A stretch of DNA of 36,813 nt from Gammaproteobacteria bacterium (GCA_003567855.1 PWYM01000188.1:1-36813); one strand, 5' to 3'. Shown: positions 15,420-24,973, numbered from the stretch's first letter. Translations and numbers: made by a program. The notes: a model not told the origin generated them from the sequence alone.

Positions 15420-17711
15420 ATGGTCGAGCAACACAACAGCGTGACTAAGCGCGCGCCGGGCAGCCTCGGGCTGCGGCGTCAGGTCGCGATTCTCTGCGGC
15501 GCCTCGTGGGTCGCACTTGCGCTGCCGATGGCGGCTGCCAGCGCGCAGCAGCAACAGCAGCAGCAGACCGCGCAGCGCGGGATGCTCGATGAGGTGGTCG
15601 TCACCGCGCAGCGTCGCGAAGACTCGATCCAGGACGTGCCGATCAGCGTGACCGCGTTCAGTAGCGAGGAGATCACTCTCGCCAACATCAAGGGTGTCGA
15701 TGACTTCTTCTATCGCACGCCCAACGTCAGCTTCACGCAGGGTGGTTCGCGCGACCGCCGCGAGCTGAGCATCCGCGGCGTGACGAACCAGGTTTCGCGC
15801 GACTACGACGTGCGTCCCGATTCGTTCGGCTTCTACATCGACGAGTTCAACGTCGTGCAGGGCACCGTGAATCCGCCGATTCTCGACATGGAGCGCATCG
15901 AGGTGCTTCGTGGCCCGCAGGGCACGGCATTCGGGCGAAACGCCGTCGGTGGTGCCATCAACCTCGTCACCCGCAAGCCCGATAACGACTTCTTCATGGA
16001 GAACTCGATCGGCTACGAGCGCTTCAATACCATCGACGTGCAGTCGATCCTGAACATCCCGCTGATCGAGGACACGCTCGCAGTGCGCTTCGCCGGCAAC
16101 TACCGTGAGACTGACGGACATATCCGCAACATCAACGTGATCGGCGGCGGTAACGATTCCAAGTACCAGTACCTGCGCGGCACCGTGCGCTGGACGCCCA
16201 CCGACCGGTTCACGCTCGACGTGCAGGGCACCTTCGTCAACGAGGAAGTGGGCATGCGCGAGGGCGTGCCGTCGGGCGTGATGTCGCCGTTCGGTTCGTT
16301 CCTGTTCGGCCCTGAGGCTAATCCCGACGGTGTCGGCTTCTATCCCGAGAACCGCAGCCGCGTGAACTTCAACCGCGGCCAGAACGTCGGCAACGAGTTC
16401 TACTACGTGATGGCGCGTGCCCAGTACGACTGGGACGACGTGTCGCTGATCAGCATCACGGGTTACATCGACAAGGACGAGTTCCTCGTCGGTGACATCG
16501 ACGGTGGCAGCATCGACGCCTTCTACGAGACCAAACCCCTGTTCCGTAATTCGTTCACCCAGGAGCTGCGCCTGATTTCCAGCCTGGACGGACGCTTCAA
16601 CTGGTCGGGCGGTGTGATCTTTGCGCGCGACCGCGGCAGCCAGGACCAGTTCACCTTCGCCGGTAACGAGGCGCCGCTGGGGCTGCAGCCCGACCAGCAG
16701 GTTACCTCGTCGGGGTCAGAAGGCGAAATGAAGAGCTACGCCGCCTACGGCGAGATCTTCTACGACCTCACCGACCGCCTGCAGCTCAAGCTCGGCGCAC
16801 GGCTGAGTCGCGAGGAAGTCGACCAGCTGACGTTCCGCACCTCGGGTGACCCGCCGGTGATCACCGCCTTTGCTGACGGTTCCACCAAGTACACCGACTT
16901 TTCACCGTCGATGTCCCTGACTTACAACATTACCAATGATGTCTCGGTCTACGGCACCGTGTCTCGCGCCTACAAGAGCGGTGGCGTTCAGACGAACATT
17001 GCGCTGGCTGCAGAGGGTGAGCGCGAGGACTTCGACGAGGAGGTTCTCTGGAACTACGAAATCGGCGTGAAATCCGAGCTGTTTGACCGTCGCCTGCGCC
17101 TGAACGCCGCCGCGTTCTACATGGACTGGGAAGACATGCAGGTGAACAGCGCGGCCGGCGTGCTTACCGAGGGTGGCGACATCAGCTTCCTGTCGGCGAT
17201 TCTCAATGCTGCCGAGGCCCGCAATTACGGCTTTGAAATCGACGGCCAGGCGCTGGTGACCGACAGCCTCGTCGTGGGCTTCGGCCTGGGCTACCTGAAC
17301 GCCAAGTTCGACAACTTCGAGGACGCGTTCGTCGAGGGGCAGTTCGTCGACCTTTCCGGCCAGGTGATCCCGAACTCGCCGCGCTGGACCGCCAACGCGA
17401 ACATCCAGCAGAACTTCGAGCTGGGCAACGGTCGTGAGGCGTATGTCCGGGGCGAGATATTCGGACGCAGCAGCAACAAGTCCGAGATCAACTCGCTGGT
17501 GTTCGGTGGCTTCCCGTACGAAGTGCCCGGCTACGGTCAGTTCAACCTGCGTGGTGGCATCCAGACCGAGCGCTGGGACGTGACCGCCTTCGTCGAGAAC
17601 CTTTTCGACAACAACTACTACACCAACTCCTACCAGAAAGCCTTCTACGGCGGCATGCACGTCGTGCCCTCGTTCCGCAACTGGGGCATTCGTCTGACGG
17701 TACGGCTCTGA
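15420..17711 (+). CDS. TonB-dependent outer-membrane receptor, first paralog
   Basis: 763 residues. The ATG at 15420 follows CCAGGAGA. A signal sequence ends in AAASAQ, followed by a run of seven Gln and then a TonB-box-like segment LDEVVVTAQRRE. The plug domain shows QDVPISVTAFSSEEI, ELSIRGVTN and IEVLRGPQGTAFGRNAVGGAINLVTRKP. The barrel runs to a C-terminal aromatic strand (NWGIRLTVRL). There is no N-terminal signalling domain, so it is a pure transporter. It imports an unknown ligand across the outer membrane with TonB-ExbBD energy. It is clearly paralogous to the receptor at 21019-23295: shared segments include VNPPI.D.ERIE.LRGPQ, IGGGNDS.YQY and VGMREGVPSGV. The peptidase gene begins three bases after its stop. 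Confidence 0.93.
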   Translation: MVEQHNSVTKRAPGSLGLRRQVAILCGASWVALALPMAAASAQQQQQQQTAQRGMLDEVVVTAQRREDSIQDVPISVTAFSSEEITLANIKGVDDFFYRTPNVSFTQGGSRDRRELSIRGVTNQVSRDYDVRPDSFGFYIDEFNVVQGTVNPPILDMERIEVLRGPQGTAFGRNAVGGAINLVTRKPDNDFFMENSIGYERFNTIDVQSILNIPLIEDTLAVRFAGNYRETDGHIRNINVIGGGNDSKYQYLRGTVRWTPTDRFTLDVQGTFVNEEVGMREGVPSGVMSPFGSFLFGPEANPDGVGFYPENRSRVNFNRGQNVGNEFYYVMARAQYDWDDVSLISITGYIDKDEFLVGDIDGGSIDAFYETKPLFRNSFTQELRLISSLDGRFNWSGGVIFARDRGSQDQFTFAGNEAPLGLQPDQQVTSSGSEGEMKSYAAYGEIFYDLTDRLQLKLGARLSREEVDQLTFRTSGDPPVITAFADGSTKYTDFSPSMSLTYNITNDVSVYGTVSRAYKSGGVQTNIALAAEGEREDFDEEVLWNYEIGVKSELFDRRLRLNAAAFYMDWEDMQVNSAAGVLTEGGDISFLSAILNAAEARNYGFEIDGQALVTDSLVVGFGLGYLNAKFDNFEDAFVEGQFVDLSGQVIPNSPRWTANANIQQNFELGNGREAYVRGEIFGRSSNKSEINSLVFGGFPYEVPGYGQFNLRGGIQTERWDVTAFVENLFDNNYYTNSYQKAFYGGMHVVPSFRNWGIRLTVRL

Positions 17712-17714
17712 GGC

Positions 17715-19646
17715 GTGACGGGCCGAAGCCCGGACGCCAAGGCAGTCTCAGCGGCAGCGGCCGGTATCCTCTGGATGCTGGCCCTGCCGCTGGCTTCTTG
17801 CGGTGGGGATCCGCCTCCCGAGGAGGCGGAAGTCCACCTGCAAAGGTATTCTCAGGCGCCGTCCGCGACGCCTTTGCATGCACCCGGCGATGGCCGTAAA
17901 ACCGATCCGCGTTTTCTCGCGTTTGCTGACGAGATCTACCACGCACTGATCGAGCACAGTCCGCTGATGGCGGCCCGGCTCGGCGTCGACCCGGCCGGTG
18001 ACCACTGGGACGATCTCTCCCCGGAAGCGCTGTCGCGCCAGCATGATTTCCTGCTATCGGCGCGTGAGCGCCTGACGCGCGAATTCGATCCCGAAGCACT
18101 CGACCCACGCACGCGCCTGCAGTACGACGTGCTGCTGGAGGAACTCGAGTTTCGCATCAAGCGTGAACACGAGTGGCGCGATCACGTCTATCCCCTGAAC
18201 CAGATCGTCGGGCTGCACCTCGATGTGGCCAACACGCTGATCAACCGCCACCGCATCGCCTCGGCCGCCGACGCGGAGGCCTACATCACGCGCCTGCGTC
18301 GCGTGAGGCCACTGTTCGAGCAACTCGTCGAGCGGATGAAGGCTCACGAGGCTGCCGGTGTGCTGATGCCGGCACCCGTGTATCCACGGCTCATCGGCGG
18401 CGTCGAGCGGCTCATGTCGGGCGCGCCATTCGATGATGACGATGATCACCCGATCTGGCAGGATTTCCAGCGCAAGCTGGCCGAATCCGATATCGACGCG
18501 GACGAACGTACGCGGCTGCGTCGCGATGCCCGGGATGCCCTCATGGGCCCATTCCTCGACGGCTACCGCATGTTGCACGAACGACTCGAGGACGAGGCGG
18601 CTCGCACGGAAGTCGACGGCGGCGTGTGGCAACTTCCGGACGGCGACCGCTTCTACGAGTTCGCCGTTCGCCTGTTCACTACCACGGAACTGACGCCAGA
18701 CGAAATCCACGACCTGGGGGTCGAGCACGTCGCGCGCATTCATGACGAAATCGGCGCCATAATGGCGGCGGTCGACTTCGACGGGGATCTGTCAGCGTTC
18801 TTTGAGTTCATGCGCAACGACGACCGCTTCTACTACCCGGACACCGACGCGGGCCGCGCAGCCTACCTGGCCCACGCACGCGACCTCATGGGCGCCATCG
18901 CCGCGCGCATGGACGAGATCGTGCCCGAGCCGCCACGTTCGCCGCTCGAGGTCCGCCGCTTCGAGGCTTACCGCGAACACTCGGCACCCCGGGGGATGTC
19001 GGAGCCCGGTTCGGCCGATGGCTCGCGCCCGGGCGTCACCTATCTCAATCTCGCGAACATGCGCGATGCGCCGACCTACGCACTCGAGGCGCTGCTGTTC
19101 CACGAGGGTATTCCGGGCCACCACCTGCAGAAGGCGCTGATCAACGAAAACCCGCAGATCCCTGAGCTGCGCAAGATCGACATCTGGTGGCTGTACGGTG
19201 CGCACGTCGAGGGCTGGGCGCTGTACGCCGAGTATCTGCCGCGGGAGATGGGGTTCTACGAGGATCCGTATTCGGACTTCGGTCGGCTGTCGATGGAGCT
19301 CTGGCGCGCGGTGCGGCTGGTGGTCGATACCGGCCTGCATGCAAAACGCTGGACACGCGAGCAGGCGATCGATTACATGGTCGAAAACTCCCCGGCCTCA
19401 CGCGAAGGCAGCGCGCGCGAGATCGACCGTTACCTCGTGGTGCCGGGGCAGGCGACCGGGTTCATGATCGGCATGCAGGAAATCCTTGCATTGCGCGACC
19501 GCGCCCGGGATGCGCTGGGTGATGCGTTCGACATACGCGAGTTCCATCAGGTCACGCTCGAGCACGGCTACCTGCCGCTGTGGGCACTGGGCGAGGCCGT
19601 GGATCAGTGGATCGATGAAGTACACGCGAGACGGGAAGGCTCATGA
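17715..19646 (+). CDS. DUF885 family metallopeptidase-like lipoprotein
   Basis: 643 residues with a GTG start at 17715, three bases after the receptor stop, so translation is probably coupled. A signal with LPLASC suggests a lipoprotein acylated at Cys29. The DUF885 domain fills the rest: an acidic helical N-terminal half, then LLFHEGIPGHHLQKALINENP at about 460-480 with His463, Glu464 and His469-His470. A following segment, YGAHVEGWALYAEYLP, may supply a third metal ligand. The His-Glu-x-x-x-Gly-His-His arrangement is the family's predicted zinc site. Many members are exported and are thought to be carboxypeptidases or dipeptidases, but few have been tested. Its place between receptor and amidohydrolase suggests trimming of imported peptides or amides. 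Confidence 0.88.
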   Translation: MTGRSPDAKAVSAAAAGILWMLALPLASCGGDPPPEEAEVHLQRYSQAPSATPLHAPGDGRKTDPRFLAFADEIYHALIEHSPLMAARLGVDPAGDHWDDLSPEALSRQHDFLLSARERLTREFDPEALDPRTRLQYDVLLEELEFRIKREHEWRDHVYPLNQIVGLHLDVANTLINRHRIASAADAEAYITRLRRVRPLFEQLVERMKAHEAAGVLMPAPVYPRLIGGVERLMSGAPFDDDDDHPIWQDFQRKLAESDIDADERTRLRRDARDALMGPFLDGYRMLHERLEDEAARTEVDGGVWQLPDGDRFYEFAVRLFTTTELTPDEIHDLGVEHVARIHDEIGAIMAAVDFDGDLSAFFEFMRNDDRFYYPDTDAGRAAYLAHARDLMGAIAARMDEIVPEPPRSPLEVRRFEAYREHSAPRGMSEPGSADGSRPGVTYLNLANMRDAPTYALEALLFHEGIPGHHLQKALINENPQIPELRKIDIWWLYGAHVEGWALYAEYLPREMGFYEDPYSDFGRLSMELWRAVRLVVDTGLHAKRWTREQAIDYMVENSPASREGSAREIDRYLVVPGQATGFMIGMQEILALRDRARDALGDAFDIREFHQVTLEHGYLPLWALGEAVDQWIDEVHARREGS

Positions 19647-20923
19647 TGAATACCGTGGTCAGGATGGTTAAGGTAATGGTCGTGCTGGCGCTTGCATTGC
19701 CGGCACTGGCTGGTGCGCAGGTGCAGGCGATCGTTGGCGCCGGGCTCGTCGACGTGATCGAAGGCCGCGCTATAGAGAATGCTGTCGTCGTGATCGAGAA
19801 CGGGCGGATCACGGCCGCGGGCCCGGCGGCCGAGGTCAGTATTCCCGATGGTGCCGAACGCATCGACCTCGAAGGCCGCTGGCTGGCGCCTGGCCTGATG
19901 AACATGCACGTCCACCTGGGGTTGATACTGCCGGGCCTGATGACGGCGCAGCATGCCGGCGAGAGCGATGCGGAACTCACACTGCGCATGGCCGACAACG
20001 CGAAAAAGTCGCTGCACTCGGGCGTCACGACAATCCGCCAGCCAGGCGACAGCCGTCATGCCGATATTGCGCTTGGTCGAGCCATAGACCGCGGTGTACT
20101 ACCCGGTCCGCGTATCGTCTCCTCCGGTGAAATGGTCAACATTACCGGGGGCCACGGTGCCGGCACCGAGATGCACCACGACGGCCCTTACGAATTGCGC
20201 AAGGCCACTCGCTACCAGATCCGTGCTGGTGCGCAATGGATCAAGATCGCCATCTCCGGCGGCATCGCCACCCCGGTGGGCGGCATCGGCCAGCCCATGA
20301 TGACGCGCGACGAAATCGAGGCGGTGGTCGACATCGCCCAACGCCACGGACTCAAGGTGACCGCGCATTCGGGGTCCGCCGAGGCCACGCGTGTCGCCGT
20401 CGAGGCGGGTATTCACGGCGTGGAGCATGGCTATTTCCTCGACCGCGACGTGCTTCGACTGATGCGTGAACGCGATGTCTGGTACGTGCCGACCATCGTG
20501 GTCAGTCAGCCCGGGACGTTCGATTTCTTTGAACGTATCGGCTCGCCGCCGTGGTACATGGAGCGCGTCTACGAGGTCGGGCAGGACCACTGGCGGGCAC
20601 TGGAGATGGCCATCGAGGAAGGCGTGAACATCGCGCTCGGCTCAGACCAGTTTCCCTACGAGCCCAACGATGGCACTACGGCCACGATCCGCGAGGCCGA
20701 ATACTACGCCGAGGCCGGTATGTCGAACCTCCAGGCGCTGCAGGCGGCGACCATCCAGTGCGCGCGCATGCTCGACATGGAAGACGACATCGGCTCCATC
20801 AGTGTAGGCAAGTACGCCGACATCGTCGCGCTCGAGGCCAACCCGCTAGAGGATATCTCGGCGCTGCGCACGCTGGGCTTCGTGATGAAGGAAGGTCGCG
20901 TGTATCGCAACGATTGGGAGTAG
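19643..20923 (+). CDS. Exported amidohydrolase, Xaa-Pro-dipeptidase-like group (paralog 1)
   Basis: 426 residues. The ATG at 19643 overlaps the DUF885 stop. A signal sequence (VMVVLALALPALAGAQ) sends it to the periplasm. Binuclear metal-site residues are in order: HVH at 89 and 91 (GLMNMHVHLG), a probably carboxylated Lys201 in WIKIAISGG, His242 in VTAHSGSAEA, His262 in GVEHGYFLD and Asp335 in LGSDQ. ITGGHG at about 167-172 is typical of the group that includes the Sgx9260-type peptidases cleaving Xaa-Pro, Xaa-Lys or Xaa-Arg dipeptides, and some amide-toxin hydrolases. The specific substrate cannot be read from sequence. Two close paralogs lie at 25933 and 27212. All end in DISALRTLGFVM followed by a short VYRNDWE tail. 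Confidence 0.88.
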   Translation: MMNTVVRMVKVMVVLALALPALAGAQVQAIVGAGLVDVIEGRAIENAVVVIENGRITAAGPAAEVSIPDGAERIDLEGRWLAPGLMNMHVHLGLILPGLMTAQHAGESDAELTLRMADNAKKSLHSGVTTIRQPGDSRHADIALGRAIDRGVLPGPRIVSSGEMVNITGGHGAGTEMHHDGPYELRKATRYQIRAGAQWIKIAISGGIATPVGGIGQPMMTRDEIEAVVDIAQRHGLKVTAHSGSAEATRVAVEAGIHGVEHGYFLDRDVLRLMRERDVWYVPTIVVSQPGTFDFFERIGSPPWYMERVYEVGQDHWRALEMAIEEGVNIALGSDQFPYEPNDGTTATIREAEYYAEAGMSNLQALQAATIQCARMLDMEDDIGSISVGKYADIVALEANPLEDISALRTLGFVMKEGRVYRNDWE

Positions 20924-20959
20924 TTTCCGCCCGCGTGCGACCCCCTTTGTAACGATCCA

Positions 20960-20988
20960 GGCCATGCCCGGTGGATCCGGGCATGGCC
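20960..20988. terminator. Bidirectional hairpin terminator between convergent genes
   Basis: A perfect 12-bp stem GGCCATGCCCGG with loop TGGAT lies in the 95-base gap between the converging amidohydrolase and second receptor genes. T-runs are poor on both sides, so termination may depend on hairpin strength. Confidence 0.7.
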
Positions 20989-21018
20989 CTTCGCAGGCAT
21001 AAGTAAAAGGGGCGTGCG

Positions 21019-23295
21019 CTACATCGCGCCGAACCGGTACGTGGCCCTCAGTCCGAAGGTGCGGAAGGAGGGCTCGATATGCAGGCCGCCGGTGAATGCC
21101 TTTTCGTAGGCATTGGTGTAGAAGTTCCGATCGAAGACATTCTCGGCATACGCCACCAGTCGCCACCGTTCGAACTCCATGCCGGCGCGCAGATTGAAAT
21201 AGTTGTAGCTGGGCACCTCCCATGGGAAGCCCTCGCGGACCATCGCGCTCGTGGTTGGCCTGATCGAGGCCCGGTACGTCCACTCGGTGCGCACCCAGGC
21301 ATCGATCGTCGGCGTGAGGGCAAAGCTGTACTCGGCGTCAGCAGAGAAGGTCCACTTCGGTGAGTTGGGAATGGTGCGACCGTCGAGCACCACATTGGCA
21401 CTGTCTATGAATGCGACGAAGTTCTCGAACTTCGCATTCAGGTAGCCGGCGCCCGCATTCACGAGCAGGTTGTCGGTGATCAGCGCGGTGAGTTCAAGCT
21501 CGACGCCCTTGGAGGTGGCGGAGTCGGCGTTGTCTGTTCCGCCGAAAAGCACGAAATTGCCGTCGGCGTCGATCAGGTTCTCCTGGAACGCGACCTGCAG
21601 GTCTTCCCAGTCCATGTAGAACACCGCAAGGTTCAGCAGTAGACGCCGATCGAGGAACTCCGACTTGATTCCTACTTCGTAGTTCCAGAGCGTTTCCGGG
21701 TCAAAGGACTCGCGTTCCGGGTTTGGCGCGATCTGCACGCCGCCTGACTTGAAGCCCTTGGACACGGTGCCGTAGACGGAGACCAGCTCGTTGACCGTCC
21801 AGTTCAGCGCGAATCTCGGAGAAAAATCGGTGAAAGTGTCTTGCGCAGAGACGACGGTCTCCTGTACGCCGGTCTGTCCGATAACGGTCGTACGTATCTT
21901 CTCCTCGCTGTAGCGGCCGCCCACCGAAACGGTGACGGTATCGGTCAGTGCGTAGTCGATCTGGCCGAACAGCGCCCAGCTGTCACTTTCGAACTCCGAA
22001 TCGGTGCTGCTGATCACGACGCCCTCGGGAATGCCGAAGATCTGCTCGGCTCCGACGAGCGTGCGGTTCCATGTCGAGCCCTCATCGTCTGCGACGATGC
22101 CGCCGACGCTCCACTGCAGGCGCGCATCATCGGTGTTCTGCAGCCGCACTTCCTGGCTGATGCTGTCGCGCTTGATGTTCCGGAACTCGTTGAAGAAGTC
22201 GCGACTGCCGCCGTCGATGTCGCCGGCGAGGTAGAACTTCGAGTTGATGTACCCGGTTATGCTCGTCAGCAACAGGTTGCCGGTCTCGTAGTCGATGCGA
22301 AGCACACCGTTCCTGAAGTTCGTGCCAACACGTTGGGGGTTGTTGAAGTTGGTGCGGTTACGGTTCTGCGGGAAGAAGCCCACTTCATCTATCCACGGGT
22401 CTGAGCGGCCATCACCCGTTCGGTCCGGGAGAAGCCCCGGGTAGAGCACGTCGCCAGCGAAGGTGGAGAAGACGCCGGAAGGTACGCCCTCGCGCATGCC
22501 TACGTCCTCGCCGACGTACTGCCAGGTCGCGTCGATGGTCAGGTTGTCGGTAGGCGTGAAGCGCAGCGACGGGCGGATGTACTGGTACTCCGAATCGTTA
22601 CCGCCACCGATGGGGTGGATGTTCTTGATGTTGCCGTCGCTCTCGAGGTACTTGGCGTTGATGCGCATCGCGAGGCGCTCGTCAATGAGCGGGACGTTCA
22701 GGACGCCCTCGGTGTCGATGGTGTTGAAGCGCGAATAGTCGACCATCACCGAGCCGCCGAATTCGTTTTCGGGTTTACGCGTTGTGATGCTGATGCCGCC
22801 GCCGAGCGCATTGCGCCCGAAGTAGGTGGCCTGCGGTCCGCGCAGGATCTCGATGCGCTCGATGTCCATGATCGGCGGATTTACGGTGCTCCCTGCAACA
22901 CTGAAGTCGTCAACGTAGAACCCTGTGGTGGATGAACCGACGAATCCGAGAAAGTTCGTGACGCCGCGGATGCTGATCTGGCGCCTGGAGCGTGCCCCGT
23001 TGCTGATGTAACTTGCATTGGGCGTGCGTTGCATGTAGTCGGAGACGTCGCGGAACATGTTTTTCTCGATCGAGTCCGCCGTAAATGCCGACAGCGCGAT
23101 CGGTACGTCGCGCAGGGACTGGTCGCGGCGTTGCGCGGTGACGACGATCTCCTCGATACCGGACGCTTCCTGCGCGCCTGCAGGCAACGGATGACCTGTG
23201 AGCAGCCCCGCAGTTGGCCACAGACATGCTGCCGCCAACGTTTTTCCGGCGCGCCGTGTACGCGCTCCCGTCTTCGCACGATCAGTGTTGCTCAT
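21019..23295 (-). CDS. TonB-dependent outer-membrane receptor, second paralog
   Basis: 758 residues. The ATG at 23295 is preceded by GGGAGG. A twin-arginine-like n-region (RTRRAGK) leads a signal sequence ending near LPAGAQ. A TonB box IEEIVVTAQRRDQSLRDVP follows, then plug motifs ISIRGVTN and IEILRGPQATYFGRNALGGGISITTRKP, and a beta barrel ending in FRTFGLRATYRFGAM. It resembles the receptor at 15420 along its whole length, including IGGGNDSEYQY, VGMREGVPSGV, FYMDWEDLQV and the C-terminal AYEKAFTGGLHIEPSFR. The ligand is probably of the same class but with different detail. It is divergent from the esterase-VOC gene and shares its control region, which carries motif copy 2. Confidence 0.92.
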   Translation of the reverse strand: MSNTDRAKTGARTRRAGKTLAAACLWPTAGLLTGHPLPAGAQEASGIEEIVVTAQRRDQSLRDVPIALSAFTADSIEKNMFRDVSDYMQRTPNASYISNGARSRRQISIRGVTNFLGFVGSSTTGFYVDDFSVAGSTVNPPIMDIERIEILRGPQATYFGRNALGGGISITTRKPENEFGGSVMVDYSRFNTIDTEGVLNVPLIDERLAMRINAKYLESDGNIKNIHPIGGGNDSEYQYIRPSLRFTPTDNLTIDATWQYVGEDVGMREGVPSGVFSTFAGDVLYPGLLPDRTGDGRSDPWIDEVGFFPQNRNRTNFNNPQRVGTNFRNGVLRIDYETGNLLLTSITGYINSKFYLAGDIDGGSRDFFNEFRNIKRDSISQEVRLQNTDDARLQWSVGGIVADDEGSTWNRTLVGAEQIFGIPEGVVISSTDSEFESDSWALFGQIDYALTDTVTVSVGGRYSEEKIRTTVIGQTGVQETVVSAQDTFTDFSPRFALNWTVNELVSVYGTVSKGFKSGGVQIAPNPERESFDPETLWNYEVGIKSEFLDRRLLLNLAVFYMDWEDLQVAFQENLIDADGNFVLFGGTDNADSATSKGVELELTALITDNLLVNAGAGYLNAKFENFVAFIDSANVVLDGRTIPNSPKWTFSADAEYSFALTPTIDAWVRTEWTYRASIRPTTSAMVREGFPWEVPSYNYFNLRAGMEFERWRLVAYAENVFDRNFYTNAYEKAFTGGLHIEPSFRTFGLRATYRFGAM

Positions 23296-23438
23296 TGGAC
23301 CTCCCTTGATGCGGCACCATGCCGGATGACCACGAACTCACTGGGACATGCGCAGGCGGGCGCCACGCCAGGCGCGCGCATCAAGGCGCGTCGACCGCGA
23401 GCAGACCATGGTTCGCCACGCTTCGGGCTCTCTTGTTG

Positions 23439-23501
23439 ACCCGTTGCTTTTCCCCGTGTCGACAGATTTCCTCCTATTTCGAAGAAAAAGCAATAACGGG
23501 T
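23439..23501. repeat. Long inverted repeat in the receptor 2/esterase control region
   Basis: Left arm ACCCGTTGCTTTT at 23439-23451; right arm AAAAGC-AAT-AACGGGT at 23486-23501, its complement except for a 3-base insertion. The arms are 34 bases apart. It may be a second regulator's paired site, or a hairpin in the receptor leader. Confidence 0.45.
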
Positions 23502-23513
23502 CCAGACAGTTAT

Positions 23514-23531
23514 ATTGCAGTCCACGCAACA
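23514..23531 (+). promoter_or_regulatory. Shared operator-like motif, copy 2
   Basis: ATTGC-N7-GCAACA with spacer AGTCCAC. It lies 18 bases before the esterase start and 219 bases from the divergent receptor start. A TATATT that could be a -10 box overlaps its left end. It matches copies at 14571 and 25750 in all fixed positions. Confidence 0.6.
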
Positions 23532-23549
23532 GCTTCCGGGGAGCACGTG

Positions 23550-24902
23550 ATGGATGAGTTTGTCCGTACAGCCAGGCGCGGCGTGGTTCGAGCTGCAGTG
23601 GCGTGCAGTCTCGTGCTCGGCCCGCTATCGCCCGCACCCGCGCAGGACATGTCGACGTACTACACCGTCCGCCATGCCGATCAGTTCGAAATCGACTGGA
23701 CGGGCTTCTATCGCGAGGGCAACCGGCGCACTGCTGATGCGCGCACCCGATTCCCCCATGTCAGCGACCTCGCCTACGGGGGCGACCCCAAGCAACGGCT
23801 TGACCTGTACCTGCCGGACGACGCTGATGGCGCTCCAGTGTTCCTGTTTCTGCACGGAGGCGGCTTCGGCGAGGGCGATCGCGCACACTACGGTTTCGTC
23901 GCCGAGGTGCTGGCCGAAAACGGCGTGATTACCGCGGTGGCGAGCTATCGGCTTGGCAGTGGCGGCCACCTGTTCCCGGCCCCCCGCGACGACGCACGCG
24001 CCGCGCTTGCGTGGCTGCACGCCAACATCGCGACCCACGGCGGAGACCCGGAGAACCTTTACGTCGGAGGCCACTCCGCAGGTGGCCTGCTCGCGGCGGA
24101 TCTCGGTGCCGACACCAGGTGGCTGGACGACCATGCCGTGCCGCGACACGCGTTGCGCGGCATCGTGCCCGTCAGTGGACCTTACGACCTGCGCGGTGAT
24201 GATCGACCCGGCTACATAGACGCGTATGCACCGGACGCCGACAGCCGCGTCGCCGCAAGTCCACTGGCGACGCTCGGGCATCCGGCGCCGCTGGCGGTCA
24301 TCGCGACAGGCGAACGCGAACCCTCGCTGCACGCGACCGCCGAAGCCCTCGACCGGGCGCTGCGCGACGCGGGCACCTGTACGCGTCGACTGGTGCTCGA
24401 GTCGGCTGACCATGCCGACACCGCGCTTGCATTCGCCGTGGCCGACGGCATGCTTGCCGCGGCGATATTGCAGATGATCATGGGTGAGCAGATGTGCGTT
24501 CAGCCTTCACCGCCGCGCGAGTCGGTCGTATTCTTCTACTACGATGACCTCGACGCGGCACGCGACTTCTATGCGCAGCGCCTCGGCCTGGAGCCCACGC
24601 TCGAGATGGAATGGGTGACCATCTACCGCATCGGCCCCGGCAGTTCCGTGGGCCTCGTGCAGGACGGCCGGGGGTACCACTCGGTCGCCGAGGATCGCCC
24701 GGCGATGCTCAGCATCGTGATCGACGACGTGGACGGCTGGTATGAGCACCTGCGGGCGGCGGGCGTGCCGCTTCTGTCCTCTCCGCCGACGGCGGAGGAG
24801 GTCGCCGCGCGGGGTGAGGACGCACCCCCGATTCGCGGGTTCCTCGTCGAGGACCCGGGCGGCTACACGGTCGAATTTTTCAGCTGGCGCGCATCCGACT
24901 GA
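23550..24902 (+). CDS. Secreted esterase (alpha/beta hydrolase) fused to a glyoxalase/VOC domain
   Basis: 450 residues. The ATG at 23550 follows GGGGAG and gives a signal sequence (RRGVVRAAVACSLVLGPLSPAPAQ); longer in-frame starts lack one. Residues about 60-315 form a hormone-sensitive-lipase/carboxylesterase-type hydrolase: HGGGF at 102-106 for the oxyanion hole and nucleophile Ser176 in GGHSAGG. A late His lies in LESADHADTAL. From about residue 322 a VOC/glyoxalase-like module begins: VVFFYYDDLDAARDFYAQRLGLEPTLEMEWVTIYRIG, ending in FLVEDPGGYTVEFFSW. The hydrolase could open an ester or lactone and the VOC part bind or rearrange the product. The junction shows no frameshift. The fusion is unusual and the substrate is unknown. 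Confidence 0.85.
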   Translation: MDEFVRTARRGVVRAAVACSLVLGPLSPAPAQDMSTYYTVRHADQFEIDWTGFYREGNRRTADARTRFPHVSDLAYGGDPKQRLDLYLPDDADGAPVFLFLHGGGFGEGDRAHYGFVAEVLAENGVITAVASYRLGSGGHLFPAPRDDARAALAWLHANIATHGGDPENLYVGGHSAGGLLAADLGADTRWLDDHAVPRHALRGIVPVSGPYDLRGDDRPGYIDAYAPDADSRVAASPLATLGHPAPLAVIATGEREPSLHATAEALDRALRDAGTCTRRLVLESADHADTALAFAVADGMLAAAILQMIMGEQMCVQPSPPRESVVFFYYDDLDAARDFYAQRLGLEPTLEMEWVTIYRIGPGSSVGLVQDGRGYHSVAEDRPAMLSIVIDDVDGWYEHLRAAGVPLLSSPPTAEEVAARGEDAPPIRGFLVEDPGGYTVEFFSWRASD

Positions 24903-24940
24903 CTCTGCTCCGAAGACGGGTCCACGCATCGTCTTGCCAG

Positions 24941-24973
24941 GCACCCGCCGGGTCGTGCAACCCCGGCGGGTGC
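24941..24973. terminator. Bidirectional hairpin terminator between convergent genes
   Basis: A perfect 12-bp stem GCACCCGCCGGG (24941-24952 with 24962-24973) and a 9-base loop lie between the stop of the esterase-VOC gene and the stop of the convergent lipoprotein gene. T-runs are absent. Confidence 0.65.

Noticed and set aside
15550-15567. CAG/CAA run encoding about seven Gln in receptor 1
   Set aside because: A short low-complexity stretch just after the signal cleavage site; ordinary for the flexible TonB-box region and too short to call a repeat element.
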